A stretch of DNA of 64,000 nt from Rehmannia glutinosa (Eukaryota; Streptophyta; Magnoliopsida; Lamiales; Orobanchaceae), in NCBI GenBank assembly GCA_016081115.2, contig CM071935.1, positions 48,305,150-48,369,149 of the forward strand. The letters run 5' to 3'. The notes under the pieces were generated by a model, which worked only from the letters and a program-made list of their open reading frames with translations, was not told the DNA's origin and made no database searches. The position numbers were made by a program, and so were the translations under genes. Positions within the stretch are counted from its first letter, which is position 1; every line of letters begins with the position of its first letter. Below, piece by piece: positions 23,850 to 35,400 of this stretch.

Positions 23850-25362
23850 GACAATCGTGTGTATAGCTGAAGACATAAAACTTAGCGCTTGTTGGGAGGC
23901 AACCCACTTTCTGATCCAAGTAAGTACTTTTCATGCATTCCTCTTTCTCTTTTGATAATTTCCTCATATGTTCGGGATGAAGCATAATTTAATTTGGGGG
24001 GTTGTCAATAATGTGTGAATAAGTACTATTACATTAATGCATTTGCATTTAGGATGCATGTAGAAGCATATAAAATTTGCATAAAAATCTTAAAAAAAAA
24101 TCGAGTTTTTAGCTTTTTTTCTTTTTAGCATGTCTATCGCTTTAGCACGTTTATTGCTTTTGTGTGAGTTAGGATTAGAAATTCAAAAAAGTACAAAAAT
24201 CTTCCGTATGATTTTACTATGAGCATTTGGTTTCATAAAAGAAGCATTTCGATGAATTATGTGATGAATTCTTTGAGAAGATGTCTTTGCATGTTTGGCA
24301 TTGATTGAGAAAATTGGGTATTTGAGCATGATGCAAAAATAAGCCTGTGAGCTTTGTGTCTTTAATCGCTTTTCATTATTGTTAGAACTCTAGAACTTGC
24401 AATGGTATCTTTATTGAAACCACATGTGTTTGCATTTTTGAACATGATTTAAGGCCATTTTTATTTTAGCCTACTTAGCCTAAAAGTCCTACCTATGAAC
24501 TCATGATTCCCTAGTTAGCAATTTTGAGCATAAACGTTTTACTGTTAGCCACATTTTGAGCTTTAAATTTAAAAATAAATTTTATCCCTAAAATTTGAGC
24601 TTATAGAGATATATTTTGAGGGAGATGTGATTTTAATACTGAGAAAGAATGGTAGCAAAAGAAAGAGGGATGAGCAGTGACTAGAAAAAATGATGAAGCT
24701 CAAAAAATAAAACAATTTGTGAATAAAAAACAAAGAGAAATCGAGCAAGAAAGAAAAAAAGAAAAGGAAAAGAAACAAATTCTGAAAATTTTGAAAAATT
24801 GAGGGCTTAAGGCAAAATAAAAAAAGACAAAGAGCCTAAGAATGAAAAAAGACAAAAAAGGGTGGAGTATGAGTTAAACAAGAAAATAACTTGAAAGAAT
24901 GAGTTTTATTATAAAATTGGGTTGGTGAGTGAAGTCTGTATACTGAAATTCTATTTACTCAAGTCAAGTCACTTAATCCAAATTTTTCCTACCCTTACCA
25001 AAGAGCCTACATTACAACCAATGAAAAGTCCTTTTTTATTCTTAAATTGTGCACACTAGAGTGGTGGAGATGTTAGAAAATTTGCAAGATAGTAGTTCTA
25101 TATCATTGAATTGATTTGAACGTATACACGTCCTATTTACTTTGAGAGTTGAGTGATACACTACTTCTTGTGAGTCGCGATGTCAAATACCCGGATGAGT
25201 ATTGATTATATCGAATGTGTGATTGATGATTTTTTGATAATGAATTGCATGTTTGCTTAAATATAGATGTGAATGAGATTTAGTGTTTGTAGTATTCTTG
25301 TGTATTCTATTTTACCCCTTAAGATTATTTTTCATAGTTTGCTCGAGGACAAGCAATGGTTT
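23850..25362 (+). other. Athila A 3' untranslated region
   Basis: No coding frame of note. Just after the pol stop lies 'gcgcttgttgggaggcaacc' (23885-23904), a short hairpin-capable motif I associate with this position in Athila elements. 24640-24880 is almost pure purine (a/g) on this strand. Athila elements can carry an env-like ORF here; none is recognisable. The end has 'gctcgaggacaagcaa', a usual Athila pre-PPT phrase. Confidence 0.6.
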
Positions 25363-25377
25363 AAGTTTGGGGAAATT
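25363..25377 (+). other. Athila A polypurine tract
   Basis: AAGTTTGGGGAAATT immediately before the 3' LTR start TGATATG; the primer for plus-strand DNA synthesis. Confidence 0.75.
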
Positions 25378-26012
25378 TGATATGTGTAAAATATACGTGC
25401 ATTTAGGGGCTTAATTTGATATATATTTGATGCATTTGCATGCCTATTTAGTGTATTTTACTTGGTTTCCTTAGAAGAGCATGATACTACGTATTCTTGT
25501 AATTTTTACAGGAAACAGAGCTAGAATGAGAAGATATCAATTAGAAGGCCTGGACAAGAATGACAAGTGCGAAGAGATGAATGAATACGCGAAGAAAACG
25601 ATGAAAAACAAGCCACACGACCTGCCCGTGTCAAATCACACGACCGTGTGAAGGGTTTGGAGCAAAAACAGAGACAAAAACACATTACACGGCCAGAACA
25701 TGTGATTTCACACGGCTGTGTGAATTGTCTGCGTCTAATTTTCTAATCCTAATTCTGTCAGAACTCTACCAGTTATCTCTCAAAGCACCTATATAAAAGA
25801 GACCAAGGCAAGGACGAAATTATCACTTCATACAACATCAAATGTACCACAATACATTAGGGTTACACAAATCTATAGTCTTCAAAGAGATGAGGGCAAA
25901 TCTACGAAGAAAACCACAAAGCCTTTCGCATCTACGGAAGCACAAGGGCACGTAGGCTGGAAAGGAGGATCCATCTTGACAAGAAGGGTTCTATCTTTCT
26001 TAGTTTAGATCT
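25378..26012 (+). repeat. Athila A 3' LTR, first part
   Basis: Matches 10675-11410. Carries CACACGACC/CCGTGTGAA motifs (25610-25735) and a good TATA box TATATAAAA at 25790-25798. Interrupted at 26012 by copia B. Confidence 0.9.
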
Positions 26013-27452
26013 TGTAGGTCCTAAGGGGTGTGAGTGTTAAGTTTAGAAGGGGAAGGTGGGTTGAATAGACTTAACCAATTTTTTATTTTTGTTTTTCATT
26101 TTTAAATCAGAGTTTTTACACAAGTAGCAGCTTAGTCCTTTTGAGACAACTTAATTCAACCTCAATAGGAGAGTTAACCACTGAACGAACTCGACTAAGT
26201 TGTTGATAGAGTAACTCAGCTGAGTGAAATGGGCTCTTTAAAAATTCAACTAACTTGGTTTTTACGGCGGAAGTCACCCTTTTTGTAAAACTTGTTGATT
26301 AAGTTATTATCAGTTGAGTCAAGCAAATGTATATCAGCAGAATATAAATATGCAGAATTTAAAGTGCTAAAAGTAAATGGACATAAGGCAATTTGATAGT
26401 GGTTTGAGGATGGGTTAATTCCTCTACTCCACTCTTCTCCAACTCCCGGAGGTAATCCACTAATGCAACAACTATTACAAGATGGATACAACGATCCAAG
26501 TAGGCTTGATCACACGGTTGGCTCTCTACTCCTCGGGACACAGACTTCCCGCAAGATGGATGTCTCACTACTTGACTCCTTCAAACCTTTGGAATTGATG
26601 GGGAAGCCCTCAAATGGATTCAAAGCTAGTTCTAACTTGAACCTTATTTCACTTCTTTCACTTCTTGGATGTGCATACCCTTGATCTTTAAAACAATTTT
26701 TCCTCTTTAACTTGTTGAAGCTTTTCTTCTTTCATTGTGTGTTGGATAAATAGACTTTGAATATAGGCTTGAGGATTAGAGTGTATTGCTTGAGAGTATT
26801 TACGCTGCTTGATTTTTTTCTTGAATGTGTCTTAATGCCTTGGTGCTCTCTCACAAATGTTCCTCAGCCTTTTATAGTGACAGTTTGAAAAAGTATTTGT
26901 TCAAGAGATAGACATTTTTCAAACTTCACTTCTTGATCATTGGCTTGTCTTGTTGTGCAAAGAAATGATGTTGACCCAACCTTAATTTAATGCCCCTCTT
27001 GGTTGCTTGAAACTCTGCGGTGTTTTGCGGACATCTCATTGGTCACCTCTTGCACTCTTTCAAAGAAGACTGACTTTAAGGTTGCAGTTTGTCCCATTTT
27101 CATTGTGGGTAACTTCTTAACTTTTCATTCCAACGGACTTCTTCAGCTTTCTTCGAGTCCTTTTGTTGCTTTACCCCTTTGTTAAGTCTTCTCCATGCGT
27201 CTGGGAATGACTCAGCTGTTAGTTTACTGACAAACATAGTTTTTTGGTACATGACTGAAACTCTTCTTAGACACTCACCTACAACTCAATTGATTCTTCA
27301 TTGCGTCCTTCAGTCAACTTCTGCGATCTTCAACTTGGCTGCTTAGATACTCAGCTTATAGATCCTATCTATTACAACAGAAAATGGGGTGCAACTTTCT
27401 AATCTAAGTTTTACATGCATTACCAAAATCTATACAAATAAATTTCCCAACA
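26013..27452 (-). repeat. copia B 3' LTR
   Basis: 1440 bases, TGTTGGGAAATT... to ...GGACCTACA on the minus strand; the fuller of the two copia B LTRs and alignable to the copia A 5' LTR. Confidence 0.9.
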
Positions 27453-27472
27453 ATTTCCTCCTTTTTGATGAT
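27453..27472 (-). other. copia B polypurine tract
   Basis: ATCAAAAAGGAGGAAAT on the minus strand just before the 3' LTR, typical of this copia lineage. Confidence 0.8.
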
Positions 27473-27957
27473 CCCAAAACATAAAATAAAAATACTACAT
27501 TAAAAGTGCTAAAATAGAACGAGTGTAAGAATGTATCATTTTATTGAATATCATTCTGCACTTTACTATACTTACAGTATTTTTTTGTCTTTACAAGAGT
27601 AAGAATATAACAAAAATTTTCGCAGTTTTATTCATCATCTATGCTACTTCTTTTCTTCTTCTTTCTTCATCTTCTTTCGCCTCTGACGATCTTCATCCTA
27701 ATTTCTCTTCTTCTCCTCAGCTTCCTTCCTCTTTCTCCTTTCATAGTTTCTTTTTAGCTTTTCCTCTTCTCTCATTCTTTCTTAGTATTCTCTATCATGC
27801 CTCGCATTATCTTCTTCATATTTGCGTGCAAGTTCATCACTACGACGAGCAGCTTCCCTGTTCTCAAGTTCTCTGAAGCCCATCCAGTACAGCTGCTCCT
27901 TTTTCTGAGGATCTACGTACATAACCTTTTTAGGTCTTCTTGGTGGAGAACCTCTGC
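27473..27957 (-). pseudogene. copia B accessory ORF, C-terminal charged tail and 3' UTR
   Basis: The minus strand from 27957 to about 27630 reads almost only Arg, Lys and Glu with repeats such as 'RMREEEKLKRNYERRKRK', a highly charged coiled-coil-like tail. The remaining 150 bases before the PPT are non-coding. Plus-strand frames here are the Ser/Phe-rich shadow of this tail. Confidence 0.55.
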
Positions 27958-27962
27958 CTCTT

Positions 27963-29468
27963 TGTTCGCCAAAAATTTGTTTGTATCTCTATACTGCAAG
28001 TGTACGGTGTAGTTTATAGGATAATGGCAAGCAAGGTCACATTCCTCAGGGATTGACTATGAAACACTTAGGCTATAATAACATCACATTCCAATTTTAT
28101 TGAAGCAACCGAATATCAAGAGTTTTTTTATAAAAATCAAAAATAAAAAGAAAAAAAAAATTTCGAATCCCACAAGTATTTTCAACAAATACGAAAGAAA
28201 CCCTAAACACATAATCTCAACATGCTTCTTCAATATTAAATCCAATTAATGTTTCACGAAACCAATTCATGCGTTTCTATGGATTCAATTCTTAAACTAG
28301 TTTATTCCCCCTCCCGGGTGACGCAAACAATAGATTAATAATAATTGAGGTCTCGATCCATCACAACTATTATTAACTCCCCAAAGATCTTTGAATTGAA
28401 ATACTCCCCACAAAATGTAAGTAGTCTCCCGATACATTACCCTGTTTATGTCTGAATTTGATTTTCGTCTTGCTATAACTCACCTCCCGGATTATGGATT
28501 AACAAGTATGACATGCAAATTATTGTCCAAATAATCAAAAATTAAGAATAAGCACTTGAATTCATAAAATACAACACGTGGATTAATTCAGAAAATAATC
28601 AATCAAGATTTAACATGAATCCACAGTTTTAATTATGCCCTAGGATCCGAAAGATTAGTCAAACATTGATAACAAATTCATAGACAAACTTGAAAGCAAC
28701 ATTGTGACATCCTTTAAGTACAGACAAGAGATCTAAACTAAGAAAGAACCCCCTTCTTGTCAGGATGGGTCCTCCTTCCAAGCCTTTGAAGCTCTTGTGG
28801 TTCCGTAGATGTAAAAGGCCTTATGATGTTCTTCGTAACCTAGCCCTCCTCTCTCAGAAGACCTTTGATATGTGTAATCCTATGTATTTTGGTGTGTTGT
28901 ATGTCGTATGAATGAATAAAAATTCGTGCAAGCCTTGGTCCATTTATATAGGTACTTGGAGAGATCACTTGTAGAGTTCTGGTAGGATTAGGAGACCAAT
29001 TCAGCTGCAGACACATCTCACGACCATGTCAACCCACACGATTGGGTCATGCGATCGGATTTTTCTCCTAGGTCTTCACGAAAGTTGTAGCACTTTCTCT
29101 TAGCCTTCCATAGCCACTTGAATCATCTCAATATCAATTTTGTAGAGAAAGTTATGGCCAAAATACTAAACCCTGCCAGTGCTGAAAACTGTTAGCGCAT
29201 TTGGACGTTTTTGAAGGAAATTCCCTTTTGTTCGACCGTCCATGATTATTTCCTTCACATCTTTGCTCGTACATTGGATTTTGACATATACTTTAAAACA
29301 TGTTATCACCTTTTGTCCAATTTAGCTCCATTTTCTGCAAAATTCACAAGAGTACGTAGTATCACGCCCAACAAAGGAAACCAAGTAAAACACACATAAT
29401 ATACATGCAAATGCATCAACTATATACAAAAATAAGCCCTTAAATGCACGTATATTTTAAACGTATTA
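27963..29468 (-). mobile_element. Solo LTR of an Athila-type element
   Basis: On the minus strand it starts TAATACGTTTAAAATATACG, a mutated form of the Athila A start TGATATGTGTAAAATATACG, and ends GGCGAACA, the same end as the Athila B LTR. The length is 1506 bases. It is flanked by ctctt at 27958-27962 and 29469-29473. No internal region is present, so it is the product of LTR-LTR recombination. It contains a variant CACGACCATGTC motif (29018-29055) and, at 29065-29215, a stretch shared with the neighbouring non-autonomous element. Confidence 0.88.
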
Positions 29469-29473
29469 CTCTT

Positions 29474-29683
29474 CTACCAGACCTAGCATCTCGTTATCTT
29501 CCCTTAGTAGGGTCAGCTCCCCTGGGAGTTTGACTAGGCTGAGCCCTCGAAGTCTATTGACTCTTTGAAGATTGAGTCTCGCTCTAAGCTAAATTAACAA
29601 CTTCTAGATCTTGTTCCTATACAAATCCCAATATAATTCAGATATGTCCCCTCAAAGTATCCTTCAAACTTGAGAGTTTCATA
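29474..29683 (-). pseudogene. copia B accessory ORF, middle scrap between two insertions
   Basis: A 210-base piece lying between the solo LTR (TSD ctctt at 29469-29473) and the non-autonomous element (TSD ctctt at 29684-29688). On the minus strand it reads in broken frame with 'YETLKFEGYFEGTYLNY'. It links 32480 to 27957. Confidence 0.6.
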
Positions 29684-29688
29684 CTCTT

Positions 29689-30501
29689 TGATGAGAATCC
29701 AGTCACGAAAGATGCGGGCAACACCAAATGCAAGCTATCTCGAGTTCTTAAAGACTATGTAATTGAGTTCTTGTATTTGTTTATCATAGATTAGGTGTTA
29801 TTTTCGTTATTTTGAGTCATTTGAGTGGCCAAGTTGATGTTATAGGCCAAGTATATTGAGTTTAGAGTCATATTAGTTAATCATGTGTCGAAAGGAAGCA
29901 TTGACGGTCGAATGTGACAAGAGGATTCCTTAAAAAACGTCCAAAGCGCGTCAACAATTTTCAAGGCGGTTTTAGTATATGGGCCATAACTTTCTAAAAA
30001 TTGGTATTTGGCTGATTCAAGTTGTTATGGAAAGCTAAGAGAAAGGGATACAACTTTTATGAAGACTCCAGGAGCAAATTCGAAAATCCCGGACGCGTAT
30101 TTTTCGCCACACGTGAATATTGATCGCGATTGAGTTTCCTTTTGGGTTTGGACTTATTTTCCTTTCTAGTTTGTTTAGGGTTTGCTTTGAGTCACCTATA
30201 TAAGGCAAACACTTGTCTATTTTTTTCATAACAACTTTGATATTGAATATTGAATTGAGATTATTCTCTCCAACCCTTTGGGTTTTTCCAAGAGCCTTCA
30301 AGATTATTCATCTTGTTGCGATTACCGACTTATCAAGCGAACTTACACATTTTTTTGTGGCGTCTACACATACAGAGGTTTCTGCTTTTCTAAGCAAGGG
30401 GTCGAGGTTTTCACCATCTTTAACCGAACTAGTGAAGATCTTGAGTTAACAACATATTGTTGTTGGGTCGTATGCACAATTGTTCTTTGCGGTTCACATA
30501 A
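29689..30501 (+). repeat. 5' LTR of the 29689-32474 element
   Basis: Direct repeat of 31773-32474; carries the full-length version of the region after 'ccctttgggtttttc'. Confidence 0.9.
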
Positions 30502-31772
30502 GTTGTAATCAGAGCCATCTAGCAAGGTTAAATCTATCCTTGTTTTATTTTATTTTCCAGATTTTCTTTGTTATCCATAAACCTAGTTCTTCAAGGGTTA
30601 CAAAAAAACAAAATTCGAAATTCAAAAAAAAAAAAAACGAGGGAGTTGATTTCGTGATTTGTTGGGAGCGTGAGATTGGGTTTTAAGATTGTTGTTGGTA
30701 TTATTGCACTTGTTTATACAACATGTCTCGAAGAAATGAGACAATAGTTGGATCGACCAACAAATTACACATAGAGGTAATTGAGAGTCTTGTGAGGAAG
30801 ATGATGTTAGAGATGTATGGGGAGCCGGGTGAATATAGTAATACCCGAAAAACAGAGACCAGTGGGTGCAAAGACAAAGGCATGTAGATCCTAGGTTGAG
30901 TTAGATGATGAATTTAATGAGTACATTGAGGAGACCGTAATTATAGCCCGGGTAAAAGGAGGACTCGTGTTGGATGGAAGGGTACAAAAGTTGAGCAACC
31001 GCTCAAGAGGAGGGGTGTCACAAAGAAAACCTCCAATATTAGTACCAACGCTTTGGGATTTTGTTGACAATGATCCGCGTTTTGCGTCGATTTTTAAACC
31101 CCGGAGAACCCTTCAAGAAAGGTAATCAAGCCGGAGTTGGAGGGAGTTTTGAGGAAGTTATTGAATCGAGAATTGAAATTGTTAAGCCGGAGATGGATAT
31201 TGTAAAGCGGAATTGGAGGATGTTCTGAAGTGCTCTATCCGGTGAAAGGGGATCCGCTATCATTGGATTTTTGATGATATGTTGAGTATTGATCCAACAA
31301 TTGAATCGATGATTCATTAGAAGTTGAATTTGGTGGAGTTGATGAGATAGAAAATTCGAGGCGGGTGAGCGACAACAAAATTATGAAGCTGAAGACAATG
31401 AGAGATTGAGTGAAAAAAAATTGAGAGTCCGGCAAAGGGTAGAAGTGAGATTCGAGTGATGGCCAAGAAAATGGTAATTGGTAATTTTGAGTGGGCCGAA
31501 AACATGGGGGTAATGGCCATTGAAGTAAAATTCGAGGGAAAATCTATATTCATGGCAAAAGAGAAGAGTGATACTAGGAATAAGTTTTCATGTTCTAACA
31601 CTTTTATCTTTGTTTTGCCTAGTATTATTATTGCTTCAAGTTCTGAGGATTATGGAAAAACGGATGAATGTGCATGCCGTTTAACATTTGATCCGGGTGG
31701 ATTGACATGATCGTTCAACCTTTGGGGTCAACGTTTGGATTCGAGGACGAATCCCTTTCAAGAGGAGGGGAA

Positions 31773-32474
31773 TGATGAGAATCCAGTCACGAAGGATCCG
31801 GGCAGCACCAAATGCAAGCTATCTCGAGTTCTTGAAGACTATGTAATTGAGTTCTTGAGTTCTTGTATTTGTTTATCATAGATTAGGTGTTATTTTCGTT
31901 ATTTTGAGTCATTTGAGTGGCCAAGTTGATGTTATAGGCCAAGTATATTGAGTTTAGAGTCATATTAGTTAATCATGTGTCGAAAGGAAGCATTGACGGT
32001 CGAACAACAAGAGGATTCCTTAAAAAACACGTCCAAGCGCGTCAACAATTTTCAGCACTGGCAGGATTTAGTATTTGGGCCATAACTTTCTCTACAAAAT
32101 TGGTATTAGGCTGATTCAAGTTGCTATGGAAAGCTAAGAGAAAGGGATACAACGTGTATGAAGACTCCAGGATCAGATTCGAAAATCCCGGATGCGTATT
32201 TTCACCCACACGTGAATATTGACTGCGATTGAGTTTCCTTTTTGGGTTTGGACTTATTTTCCTTTCTAGTTTGTTTAGGGTTTGCTTTGAGTCGCCTATA
32301 TAAGGCAAACACTTGTTTATTTTTAATAACAACTTTGATATTGAATATTGAATTGAGATTATTCTCTCCAACCCTTTGGGTTTTTCACCATCTTTAACTG
32401 AACTAGTGAAGATCTTGGGTTAACAACATATTGTTGTTGGGTCGTATGCACCATTGTTGTTGCGGTTCACATCA
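31773..32474 (+). repeat. 3' LTR of the 29689-32474 element
   Basis: Direct repeat of 29689-30501 with an internal deletion at about 32385; ends CATCA before the ctctt duplication. Confidence 0.9.
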
Positions 32475-32479
32475 CTCTT

Positions 32480-35400
32480 CAAGAGACCTTTCCACTAAGT
32501 CAGCTGGGGGAGTGGATTCTTCAGTTGATTCCTGGAGCTTTCCTGCTGGGGGACCATGGAACTGGGCTTTCAAACTCTGAATTCTGCCATGCTGCCTTCT
32601 TTCAAGTTCTTCTATTTTAGCTTGTTGTTTCTTGAAGGCAAGATCGACTTGTTCTTCAACTAATAGATACGGTGGCAGCTGAGAGTAGAGAACTGGTAGA
32701 TGAGCCTTTTTTATCTCTGAAAATAATTTTCAAGGGAGGGGTCTTCTTGACTGATTCTTCCCCCTTACTACTTTCCTCCTTTTTGGCATCATCACTTTTT
32801 ACCAGAGAGAGAGACGGAGTCGACTAAATAAAGGAGTTGAGTTTTTGATGAGTGGTGGAGTCTGATGTTCGTTGCTTGGCACGAGAGTATGCAACAACTC
32901 GCCGTCATATCAAGCATTTTAGCGCAGAGAGAATTTTCCATATTTCGCATATATGTTTTCAATTGTAGCTTGAGAAGCTCAATGTCCGTCATGTGCGTTC
33001 TTTCCATCCTGTCGATGTTGTCCCTTTGTCTCTGCTGAAATTGAGCTTGTTCGCCACACCATATCACAAGTTTTAAGGAAAGTGACCTGAAGTAGCCAAT
33101 TTCTCTCCTGCGAATAGCCTTTAGTTGTGTAGTCCATTCCTTGATTCGCAACACACTCCTCGAATATCTCCATAGATCATTGCATCATGATTCTCTATCC
33201 TTTAGTTGAGAGCAAAGCAAATCCACATTCCACAACCTCCATTTCAGTGCAAATTGCTCGGAAGGCTTTTCTAAAGTTAGTTGCCTCAGGAGATGATTCC
33301 TTAGGAAGAAGGGATTCAAAATCAAACCCAAAGGGAACAACTTTCATGTCATCTGAATCTTGGAAGTATGTTGGACTTATATCAATGTAATAGTGTGCAG
33401 CTTCCTCCGCAGTATCAGCAGCTAAAGGACTTCCTCGACATATGGAAAATCTATTTCAAAAAGACCAATAGGCACCGAGGAAGATCCCACTACTCTTTTG
33501 GGAGCACTTCTCTCAGTTCCCTGGCTACCATCTCTTTGTGCCTCAGCTGTTTGAGCTTCATCAACAATCGCAGTTGTGGAAGCCTGATGAGCTGACTGAG
33601 CCTCAGTTGTCTTAACAACTTCATTGGCATCGGTGTTATCATCCTTCCGAGGTATCGAGGCCTCACCGCTTTTTAGCAAAGATCATGGGTAGGTGATGGC
33701 ACCATGGGGGGTGGTCCATCAACCAAAACAAACTTTGTAGATGCTATTTTGGAATGAGCCTCTTTCATCCTGGCCTCCATTTCCCTTTCTTCTAGATCGG
33801 ACTCAACTTCATTTTTCGTGAGTCAATGAAATCCACTTTTATCATCCGAGTCATGCAATGCATCGTTTCTTCAAAATCGATTGACTCATTCGGCATTTTG
33901 AGAAGGGCCTCAAGTACTTTTACATTTTCTTGCACCTCCAGGAAGTCTCAACCTCCTTGGGATCTTCAACTATGTTGGCAGCAGTCTCAACCGCTGCAAG
34001 GCCTTCAGTAGTCCCTTTTGTAGACTCAGCTGCATTTGGGTCTTCTTTATTGACATCCTTTGAGGTCTTAGCCATGGTCCTCCTCAATCCATCATGTACC
34101 TCAGCTACATTAGTAAATTCATCGGCCAATGATGCGAGTTGGTTCCTCACCGTGAGATAGTCTTAACCGTCGAGCATCGTTAGTCCCAACTTGCTCTTCT
34201 TTTGGAATCTCACCATTGTCTCGAACACCAAATTTTCTTTGTCTCCTCTGACCTTCTCCAACTTTGGTTGTAGTGTGATCACTTCCTCCCTCGGTGGCTT
34301 ACCGGTTGATTCAGCCACAAGGTCAGCTGTCACCGGAGACTAGGTTGTATCCTTTGAGTGTTAAGCTAATTGGGCAGTTATCTCAACTTAACAACATTAA
34401 TAGGGCGTGGCTCAGTTGGGTTTCCCTCTTCTACTTATTTCCCAACTTCACGCCATCCTCCCTAGTTGGTCCCTCGAGTGAGTGGTGAGGTGGTTGCATC
34501 AATGGTCCTCACCACATCAAGTATTGCGGGGTTGGAGGGATGGAGATAGATGATTCGCAAAGACCACCGAGCATAGATTGCTCATGCGGCTCACGGTACT
34601 CATGCAATGCTCGCCATTTGAGCCCAAAGCGGTCACTCCATCAATAATTTCAACATCGTTGTTCTTTGGCATTTTCAAGAGCCTCCTCAGGGAATATTTG
34701 GATTTGAGAATGGAAAAATGCGAGGTTCGGGTGCCTTAGCTTTCTCGAGCCTTGGCGTTTGCAGCTCCTTCTTCTCATAGAGGACAAGTTGTGCAAGATA
34801 TTTCATCAAAACCATAAGGTCAGTGGGCATTATCCAGAATCCAATGAGATATTCCTCCTCATCAATCATGTCGGGTCTTTGAAACTAGACTCAATCGCAC
34901 CTGCACGCCTTCCAAAGCCTCTATGCGCACAACCGTTCAATATATGGATATCCGGGATTACGGATCTTCGAGGAATGATAGGTTCTTGGGGGCTCTTCAC
35001 CTTGATCAACCTTCTTGTGTAATCACTTGCCTTAGTATCAACCATTTTCCCCTAAGGGTCAAATTGTTGAGATATTTTGAGTTTCTTCATCATTGACTCT
35101 CTATGCTATGGTTTGGGGGCAAATTCTTTGAATTATCTTGAGTTTCTTGAGTGCTTTGTTCGCCCATTTTCGTCCCTTCATTATCATTGGAATCAACCTT
35201 TTTTACCTTCCTCGGATATAGGACTTAGGGTGGTTCCAGCTTTAGCTTCTTTGTAGAAGTGTCTCGATAGCCTCGCAGCGGACTTCTTCAAAGTCGTCTC
35301 GTGGAGCGCCTCCAAGGTGGCTTGTACCTCCTCCCTATTAGATTCTTCGCATGACTCGGAGGGCGGACTTTGTTGGGTGGAGATTCAGTGCGCGAGCTCT

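Larger units (their letters stand above)
29689..32474 (+). mobile_element. Non-autonomous LTR element (about 2.8 kb)
   Basis: LTRs begin TGATGAGAATCCAG and end GGTTCACATCA: 29689-30501 and 31773-32474. The second lacks about 118 bases present in the first. It is flanked by ctctt on both sides (29684-29688 and 32475-32479). After the 5' LTR lies a tRNA-Met-like PBS, TTGTAATCAGAGCC (30503-30516). The interior (1271 bases) has a short frame beginning MSRRNETIVGSTNK at 30723 but no protease, RT or integrase. Before the 3' LTR is 'ttcgaggacgaatccctttc' and a purine tract. A TATA box TATATAAGG lies at 30197-30205. It depended on proteins made elsewhere. Confidence 0.9.

Noticed and set aside
24569..24778. 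Phe/Ser-rich minus-strand frame of 69 codons
   Set aside because: It is the complement of a purine-rich low-complexity tract in the Athila A 3' region.
23850..25362. Athila env-like gene
   Set aside because: The region has the right place and flanks but no open frame or transmembrane pattern is left.
27544..27876. Plus-strand Ser/Phe-rich 110-codon frame that could look like a membrane protein
   Set aside because: It is the shadow of the charged C-terminal tail of the copia B accessory ORF on the minus strand.
27963..32474. One 4.5-kb element with TG...CA ends and ctctt on both sides
   Set aside because: Each half has its own ends and TSD (29469-29473 and 29684-29688), and the second has its own LTR pair and PBS. 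The 210 bases between them are copia B coding.
33826..34160. Plus-strand frames rich in Ser and Thr
   Set aside because: They lie opposite low-complexity parts of the copia B accessory ORF.
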